From Orientallactaga sibirica (taxonomy: Eukaryota > Chordata > Mammalia > Rodentia > Dipodidae): a stretch of DNA of 64,000 bases. The stretch covers positions 2,409,501 to 2,473,500 of the forward strand of contig JAEOAD010000032.1 in NCBI GenBank assembly GCA_036365145.1. The letters run 5' to 3'. The notes beneath the pieces are model-generated. The model saw nothing but the letters and a program-made list of their open reading frames with translations. It was not told the DNA's origin and made no database searches. The position numbers were made by a program, and so were the translations under genes. Within the stretch, counting starts at the first letter, position 1, and every line of letters starts with the position of its first letter. Positions 57,481 to 64,000 of the stretch are shown here, piece by piece.

Positions 57481-58000
57481 ATAAATAAATTAAAATTAGA
57501 TTAAAAAAAAAAACACAGAAAGCCTTCCTCAGCTTATGGGCTAGAAGCACTGACACGCTCAGAATGCCTAGACCACCCAAGTGATTTACAGTGACAATGT
57601 AAACATCATGAATATATCAATAACTTTCCTCACGAATGTAGAAAAGCTTATAAAGCTTATAACAAAGCACAACAGACCCAGCACAATCAGAGCATTGCTG
57701 AGAAAAAGAGCAAACCACGACCACATCATAATGCATATAGCAGGGCTACAGTAATGAAGCAAGCATGGCAAACACAAGGCAAGCCAGTGTCTGAACACAC
57801 AGAGCGGAAGAGAGAATGTACAAATAGATCCACGTTTGTAGTCAATGGCTTCTCAGCAAAGCTGTGAAAACCATCCTGAAGAGAAAAGGAGCCTCTCCCA
57901 TGAATGGTGCTGAAGAGAAAGGGCAGCCTCTCCCATGAATGGTGCGGGCATAACTGCATACTCACACACAGGTGGCTAAGGGTTGACTCCTATAGCTCAC
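57170..58000 (+). mobile_element. Ancient LINE-1 ORF2 segment, sense; inverted 5' part of the same L1
   Basis: ORF2-like text runs from TCTGGGAGTAAATTTAACCA (the YLGINLT region) through CAGAATGCCTAGACCACCC, CAATCAGAGCATTGCTGAGA, AGCAGGGCTACAGTAATGAA to TCTCCCATGAATGGTGC (the NKWCW region). A SINE interrupts it. Reading is broken throughout. Near 57877-57945 a 34-35-bp tandem duplication repeats GCCTCTCCCATGAATGGTGC. Confidence 0.75.
57300..57514 (+). mobile_element. tRNA-derived SINE, short form, nested in L1, with 11-bp TSD
   Basis: TSD ACAGAAAGCCT at 57289-57299 and 57515-57525. Head GGGCTGGGGAGATGGCTTAG, (CT)n end, tail AAATTAAAATTAGATTA10. Confidence 0.95.
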
Positions 58001-58098
58001 CCCATGCAAAAATTGACATTTATTTTCAGTCCTATTGGTTATAAGCTAAGCTCTTTCCATTCTTTCTCAATGGAAGCTAATAGAAATTCAACAGTTAA
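58001..58098. other. Short unique interval
   Basis: Nothing recognised. Confidence 0.4.
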
Positions 58099-58260
58099 AG
58101 CCGGGCATGGTGGCACACGCCTTTAATCCCAGCACTCGGGAGGCAAAGGTAGGAGGATCACTGTGAGTTCGAAGCCACCCTGAGAATACATAGTTAATTC
58201 CAGGTCAGCCTGGGCCAGAGTGAGACCCTACCTCAAAAAAACAAACAAACAACAAAAACA

Positions 58261-58261
<1 letters not shown>
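58099..58261 (+). mobile_element. B1 SINE, full length
   Basis: GCCGGGCATGGTGGCACACG to CCTACCTCAAAAAAACAAAC. The flanks AAATTCAACAG (about 58084) and AAACTCAACAG (about 58344) look like a TSD enclosing B1 plus grown tail. Confidence 0.95.
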
Positions 58262-58344
<83 letters not shown>

Positions 58345-58347
58345 AAC
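58262..58347. repeat. (GAAA)n(GA)n(GAAA)n microsatellite grown from the B1 tail
   Basis: Symmetric: GAAA units, about 14 GA units, GAAA units again. It yields a Ser/Leu/Phe-rich minus frame that is an artefact. Confidence 0.95.
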
Positions 58348-58521
58348 TCAACAGATAGCTATTTAATGAAGATTTAATTTTTTCATTTATATTGACCTCC
58401 CTCAAAACAGTGAAAACAGGAGGGCTTTCTACCATAACGGAATCAAAACAGCATGTATCTGTGTATTGTTTAGTTATGATGCAATCTTAGTTAATAGGGT
58501 CTAAATCAAAATGCAATGGGT

Positions 58522-58687
58522 TAGCTGGGCATCGTGGCACATGCCTTTAATACCAGTAATCAGCACTCAGGAGGCAGAAGTAGGAGGATGGCTGTGAGTT
58601 CAAGGCCACCCTGAGACTACCTAGTGAATTCCAGGTCAGCCTGGGCCAGAGTGAGATGCAACCTCAGGAAAAAAAAAAAAAAAAAAG
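58522..58687 (+). mobile_element. B1 SINE with short internal duplication
   Basis: GCTGGGCATCGTGGCACATG. The usual CCCAGCACTC appears as ACCAGTAATCAGCACTC, a local insertion. A18 tail. TSD GCAATGGGTT / GCAATAGGTT. Confidence 0.93.
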
Positions 58688-60031
58688 CAATAGGTTGTCA
58701 ATCGCTACATGCATTTCAAAATTTGATTGACAGGAAAATGTAGTGGTTTCACTCAGTGATTGTGTCTGTTATATTCCTGTGGAATAAAAAGTCCAGAGGT
58801 AAGAACAATGTCAAGGAAACAATTTGCAGCAGGTGGAAACGTTAAAAAAATTAATAGCACTTTATTGGTTAAATAAAAGGATACAGCTGTCTTACTAAGT
58901 TCATGCTTGCCTAAGGCATCTTCCTATGAATTTACAATGATCTTCTAATAATGTCAGAGAAAAGAGATGCACACTCCACTCGTAAGGAACGTGGTCATTA
59001 AAATGGGTTGTTGTTACGCTTCATTATTAACTGCTAAGACGAAGCCTGTGACATATCATGGACAAACCGAACAAGCCAGAAAGCAGGACAACAGAAAGAA
59101 AACACTTGGCATAATTTTGACTACAATTCAAAGCAGATGCTGGACAAGATCACCTGATCTGTGTAGCCGAAACTGCAATCACAAGTTCACTTTCATGGCT
59201 ACCATACACACACGTCCGACAGAGAACCCGGTTAACCCGGGCGAGGAGCATCACAGCTGAATGGAAGTTAGCATCAGCGCACTGCCATTCTTCCTATCAT
59301 CACTGGAAAACTTTACTCCTCCACAGGTCAGTTTACATCCTAATTATAACAAATGGATGACAGCTTTATGGAGTAAGAAGCTGAAGTGCATATTACATAT
59401 GAGTGAATAAATAAAAACGCTTTCCATAAATGAAAACCAGAGAGAGAGCTACTCCCTCCAAATACCAACTGGTCCTCCAAGGTACCTGTCAGTGGGCCAA
59501 AACCCTTTCGACTATTCTTAGGCCACCACTCATCCTAGCTCTCATTTGTTCTAGTATATCAACATTCCAGCAAAAAAACAAAACAAAAAAAATCTCTTTC
59601 AACATCAACCCATATTATTCATTGAACTCACGCACCTCATTCTGCAACTTTTTCCCAGAAACATGTGAAAAAGGGGAAATCATGCCAACCAACGTCTCCT
59701 GACAATTTTGTTAGAAAAACACATTATCCTCACCAAACCTCATAACAATTGATTTCTATAATGCCCAGAGCTTTCAGTCATATCCCTGAAAGATACAGTT
59801 TGGATGAGGGTTGGGGGAAGGTGTTTTGTAAAAATGCACGAAATCTAGATCTGTGAAATCAAAGACAAACTGAGTGTGGTGGATAATAAAACTTCCACAC
59901 ATAACATGAATACTAACTACTTTGGGCATGTGACTAGTTCAGTCTTTCCCTCTTCTCTTACAAATAGCTGTCCTTGGTACTTTCATATTCAGAGGGTTTG
60001 ACCAACATCTATACTCTAAGTAGTTAGTATT
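58688..60031. other. Unique DNA, nothing recognised
   Basis: The 97-codon frame at 58967-59260 and 90-codon frame at 59430-59702 have no domain. Some CpG survives at 59210-59245 (CACGTCCGAC, AACCCGGGCG). Confidence 0.45.
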
Positions 60032-60043
60032 AGAATGTCTCTT

Positions 60044-60264
60044 GAGGGGCTGGAGAGATGGCTTAGAGGTTAAGGCATTTGCCTGCAAAGCCAAAGGATC
60101 CTGGTTCAATTCTCCAGGACCCATGTAAGCCAGATGCACAAGGGGGTACATGCATCTGGGGCTCATTTGCAGTGGCTGGAGGTCCTGATGTACCCATTCT
60201 CTTTCTCTCCTTCTTTCTCTGTCTCTGAAATTAATTAATTAATTAATTAAAAATATTTTTAAAA
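60044..60264 (+). mobile_element. tRNA-derived SINE, short form, first of a serial pair
   Basis: Lies between AGAATGTCTCTT at 60032-60043 and the same 12-mer at 60265-60276. Head GGGCTGGAGAGATGGCTTAG, B box GGTTCAATTCTCC, (AATT)n tail. Confidence 0.96.
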
Positions 60265-60276
60265 AGAATGTCTCTT

Positions 60277-60498
60277 GGGCTGGAGAGATGGCTTAGCAGT
60301 TAAGGCCTATGCCTGCGAAGCCTAAGGACCCAGGTTCAATTGACCAGGTCCCACATAAGTCAGATGCACATGGTGGTGCATGCATCTAGAGTTCATTTGC
60401 AGTGGCTGGAGGCCCTGGTATGCCATTTTCTCTCTCCCTCTCTGTGTCTCAAGTAAATAAATGGAATGGATAAATAAAATGTGTTTTTATTTTTTTAA
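60277..60498 (+). mobile_element. tRNA-derived SINE, short form, second of a serial pair
   Basis: Lies between AGAATGTCTCTT at 60265-60276 and 60499-60510. It differs from its neighbour at many positions (for example GGTTCAATTGACC in the B box), so it is a separate insertion and not a tandem duplication. Confidence 0.96.
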
Positions 60499-60510
60499 AG
60501 AATGTCTCTT

Positions 60511-61876
60511 ATTTAGAAAGGGATGTGAATATTTTCTTTCATTCATCATACATTCATCTACCTGGCTGTCCATTTAGGTATTTTACTCATTCGTCTGACA
60601 CAAGAAAAAGGCACTGGGAGCAGCTGTTTTGTTTCTAAGGCACACGCAGTGACTGAAGAGAAAGGGCAAGTGAGAAAACCATGCTCACCTTGAACTACAA
60701 TCAAAGGCGGATGCTCCTATGAGCCATGAGCTGTGTGAATTGTTTGCGGAGATCAGAAGGAAATGTGAATTACAAATAAGGGTCCTGAAGTAGGAAACTC
60801 TTAATAGAAAGTGGATCTCAATTGGTTCTTGAATAAGTTAAATGATTTAAGTGTGCTCAATAATTAAATCTCAATCTAACCTGGCTAAAATTATACAACA
60901 TGTAATCAAGCTTCTTCATTAAACCAGATATGTTTACATCCAGTGACTATTTATATTTCAAACCATAACAATATCTAATTTTGGACAACATGGTAAACAG
61001 TCTTAGAATGGGACAAGATTGTGCTGAAGTGTTGGTTCCTTCTGTTATTACACACGTGGTCCATGAATCTACAGCCTTAATAGCATGGTGTTCTAATTTC
61101 ATCATATTAAGTGAAACATAGTGCCTACTTCCTGATTTTTGTGAGAATTAATGTTTGAAAAATATAATGAAATGCTGAATAACATAAATAAACAGTAAAA
61201 GCAAAAAAACACAATGCTACCAGTAGGCATGAGGAGTTGCTTTCCTAAACAAACAAGGAACTGGCCAGAAAAGATTTCCCTCAAATACAAATCAAGGTCT
61301 GAGGCCTATAATTAGAAATATCTGCCCTTATATTAGAGATTTTGTTCATAACCATTCATTCCTCTGCCCCTTCCCCAGTAGCTGACAGCTAAATAATACA
61401 CTAAGTCTCTTCAGAGGCAGTTCCTAATTCACTCCCCTACTTCAATTACAGCTATTCTCAGAGGAAGACGACCACCATTGCGTAATGCTATCTAGTTTCC
61501 CTCAAACGCATTGTATTCTACCTGGCCTGCAATTTTAATGTAGAGGATCTTAAAGCTACATTCCAAATCTGTGACAACTATACCCAGATACAGGGCATAT
61601 ACCCAAAAATGTCATTTCATTTAACCTATTTATTATGCTTCTTGATTCACTGATTGAAAGTTCAGTGAACAACCAAAATGTCCAAGGTTCACTGAAGATT
61701 CCCTGAGGAGAAGAGGTTGCTTCATGGAATTAGTCATTTCTACCTTGGGTCAGGTTGTTCAGAAATAAACTAGAACCCCATGGTTCATACGATGGCCACT
61801 GGGCACAAAAGCCAGTAAGCTTTTGAAACATGGGGAATCTGAATTCACATTAAATACTGTAAGTGCAAATTACATT
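60511..61876. other. Unique DNA, nothing recognised
   Basis: 1.4 kb repeat-free, A/T-rich, with no supported frame. Confidence 0.5.
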
Positions 61877-61877
61877 T

Positions 61878-62104
61878 CAGAATTTTATTTTATTTTTTTA
61901 TCTTAGAGAGAGAAAGAGAAATTGGAGTGCTAGGGCCTCAGCCAGTGCAATCGAATGCCAGACACTTGTGCCACCTAGTGGGCATGTGAGACCTTGCACT
62001 TGCCTCACTTTTGTGCGTCTGGCTAACATGGGATCTGGAGAGTTGACCATGGGTCCTTAGGCTTCACAGGCAAGCGCCTTAACTGCTAAGCCATCTCTCC
62101 AGCC
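61878..62104 (-). mobile_element. tRNA-derived SINE, long form, diverged
   Basis: The reverse complement starts GGGCTGGAGAGATGGCTTAG at 62104. The long-form insert survives (GACGCACAAAAGTGAGGCAA, CCCACTAGGTGGCACAAG). T-rich tail side at 61884-61905. Confidence 0.92.
61968..61981 (-). promoter_or_regulatory. CTCF-like core motif, best match in the window
   Basis: The minus strand reads CCACTAGGTGGCAC, which fits every position of the CTCF core CCAsyAGrkGGCrs. It sits in a diverged long-form SINE, yet the core is closer to the consensus than in younger copies. Confidence 0.55.
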
Positions 62105-62143
62105 CTACTTACTTACTTACTTACTTTATTTATTTTTAGACAA
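62105..62143. repeat. (CTTA)n microsatellite
   Basis: Five CTTA units, then TTTATTTATTTTTAG, next to the SINE 5' end. Confidence 0.85.
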
Positions 62144-63655
62144 AGCAACAGGGAGAACATTTCTGAATGTTAATATGGCATGCCCAAAATAATGTAAATA
62201 TCCCATTAATACATTAATGCTGATTACATGGTGAAATCTATAGATAGATGATGATATAGATAATATATAGATATAGATTCAATATAGATACCGATACAGA
62301 TGTAGATATAGAGATATGTTATTGAAGTAAGCTTGCCTTTGTCAATTAGATGTGACTCACATTCAATTTTTATTGGGAAGAAGTTAGTTTTCTCATCTGG
62401 ATGGAGACACAATAACTGCCTTCCCTGAGAGCAGAATAAGTAAGTATTTCTTAGAATTCCAAAGCGCCCTGATACTCAGGCAAATCAAATCTCAGAAAAG
62501 TCGCCATGCTGTTCCTGTCTCTTCCAAAGAAGTAATTCTGCATTCTCATCAGAGAGGCTTCCAGGATGTCACAGAGAAGAACTGGAATACCTACCATTCC
62601 CGAAGAGCCTCTCTCCCTGCAGGAAGCATCATCGTGTTCTCTCCTGACCACTTTCTGGTGTAAGGCACACACCCCCCATATTTAATGATGGTATTTGACT
62701 CCTTATTGCTGGAAGCAAAAGATTTCCATAGCCAAGCACAGAAGATATTTTCAAATATTATTTGATGCTATGTTTCGGGAAAAGAAAAAGAAAACTAAGA
62801 ACTATCTAAAGGTAGGTTGACTGTCAATTTCAAGAAACTTAAATAAATAAATAAATATTTCTAATTGCTCAACACCCACATTAATCTTTTGCCCATTCAG
62901 GAAAAGCCTCAAGTTTTCTGTAGCTTTGTCATAATGGTTTCCAAGTCAGTAGGCCAACCATAAGTCTGCTTTAATATTCAGCATGAAATACCAGGCACAT
63001 TTTAGTCATATTTAATATTTGATAGAATAAGGATAGAAAAGCAAATAGCCCCAAGTCTGATTAATACTTAATATATGAAAAGACTTTTTATGAGGGAGCT
63101 GTACAACATATATCCCACTGTTACCATTAAAAAGTATAAATGTTATTATCCAATTTCCAAAGAGGATAGTCCATGAATGAGGAGGAAACTGTTTTAATAA
63201 CATTAATGATACCACTGCAATATATTTGTCCACCTGATCTTCAATAAGAACAAAGCTGGAGCCTTCTCGGGATGCAACACTAATGAATCATTATAGAAGG
63301 CACGGTCTCGTATTTGTGGGCATAGTTAACTCCCATGCCCAGTTTGAATCATCAGGTAATCTATCAGTTACATAAGGGAGGCGCTCTTTCCCCTGTTTTA
63401 CAGAAGAGAAAAAATCAAGTCTAGACCTAGTAAATTCCAAATGTCAAGGTTCTTGAAAGCAGCCTGAATGTTTTGTAATGACCTCTGAATCACTGCTGTG
63501 ATTTTACTCTTTGGAAGACATAAGGCATTTTATTTTTAAAATTTAGAGTAGCCCTCATATTTAATCCAAAAAGAGAGCATGCAGGTATGGTTTTGGGACT
63601 GGAAATAACGGAAAAGAATATGAAGTTATGTGAGGAATGCTGTAAAAAATTAAAT
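62144..63655. other. Unique DNA with a short GATA-rich stretch
   Basis: 62236-62315 is a loose ATAGAT repeat. The remainder shows nothing recognisable. Confidence 0.5.
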
Positions 63656-63659
63656 GATA

Positions 63660-63926
63660 TATTTTAATATTTTATCTATTTATAATAATATTGATTTGCT
63701 AGAGAGATAAAGACACATAGAGAGAGACAGCAAGAGAGTGAGAGAGTGTGTGTGCATGCATGCGTGCATGTGTGTGGGCAGGTCAGGGCCTCTAGCCATT
63801 GTAAATGAACTCCAGATACACGTGCCGCTTTGTGCATCTGGCATTACATGGGAACTACAGAATCAAAACCAGGCTTTCAGGCCTTGTAAGTCAGCACTTT
63901 TAACCTCTGAGCCACCTATCCAGCCC
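63660..63926 (-). mobile_element. tRNA-derived SINE, short form, diverged
   Basis: The reverse complement starts GGGCTGGATAGGTGGCTCAG at 63926. The CT-rich end is expanded (GAGA and GTGTGTGCATGCATGCGTGC on +). A/T-rich tail side. Confidence 0.88.
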
Positions 63927-63927
63927 C

Positions 63928-64000
63928 TTATTTATTTCTGCAAACAGAGCATGTGAGTTTGTGCACACTAGGGCCTCTTACCACAGCAGGTGAAATCCAG
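63928..64000 (-). mobile_element. tRNA-derived SINE, cut by the window end
   Basis: TTATTTATTTCTGCAAACAG, CACACTAGGGCCTCTTACCA and GGTGAAATCCAG match the 3' half of the family in reverse complement. The 5' part lies beyond 64000. Confidence 0.8.

Overview
This window looks like intergenic (or deep intronic) DNA from a rodent nuclear genome. I found no protein-coding exon, rRNA, tRNA or snRNA gene that I can defend. Open frames are short, strand-indifferent, and fall mostly in repeats. The two dominant SINEs identify a rodent. One is a 7SL-derived B1 with the internal quasi-duplication. The other is a tRNA-derived, B2/ID-like SINE whose head reads GGGCTGGAGAGATGGCTTAG and which ends in a CT-rich stretch plus AATAAA-type tail. 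Both differ from mouse/rat consensus copies, so a non-murine lineage is likelier. A jerboa-like dipodoid is my best guess, from memory of such SINEs only.

Layout. 1-4235: broken LINE-1 (ORF2 reverse-transcriptase part, then 3'UTR). 4.2-7.2 kb: mostly unique, with a GATA-rich tract. 7.26-7.79 kb: MLT1-type LTR. 7.8-20.9 kb: SINE-rich DNA with an old L1 fragment at 19.7 kb and a possible processed-pseudogene scrap at 16.7-17.1 kb. 20.92-24.23 kb: a 3.3-kb minisatellite of 18-20-bp units. 24.6-27.2 kb: SINE-free DNA with a candidate conserved element. 27.23-27.87 kb: a second minisatellite (23-bp unit). 29.15-29.6 kb: second MLT1-type LTR. 29.93-31.5 kb: antisense old L1 holding a B1, a GAAA/GGGA tract and a SINE. 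32.3-40.5 kb: SINE-dense, with a MaLR LTR plus internal part (minus strand) and a solo MaLR-like LTR with perfect 5-bp target duplication. 40.6-44.1 and 45.2-49.6 kb: SINE-poor blocks with two more candidate conserved elements. 51.9-53.0 kb: a second L1 3'UTR. 55.8-58.0 kb: an ancient L1 whose 5' part is inverted, as in twin priming. 58-64 kb: B1 and tRNA-SINEs in unique DNA.

No novel gene system is visible. The most interesting structure is regulatory and retrotransposon-driven. A long form of the tRNA-derived SINE carries a CTCF-like core, and its six copies here sit in two successive convergent pairs. Other points of interest are two sites where SINEs inserted serially at one target, a B-box duplication shared by two SINE copies, and two minisatellites with readable higher-order structure. 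Family names were assigned from recalled consensus features, without a database search; element edges are accurate to about 10-30 bases unless a target-site duplication (TSD) fixes them.
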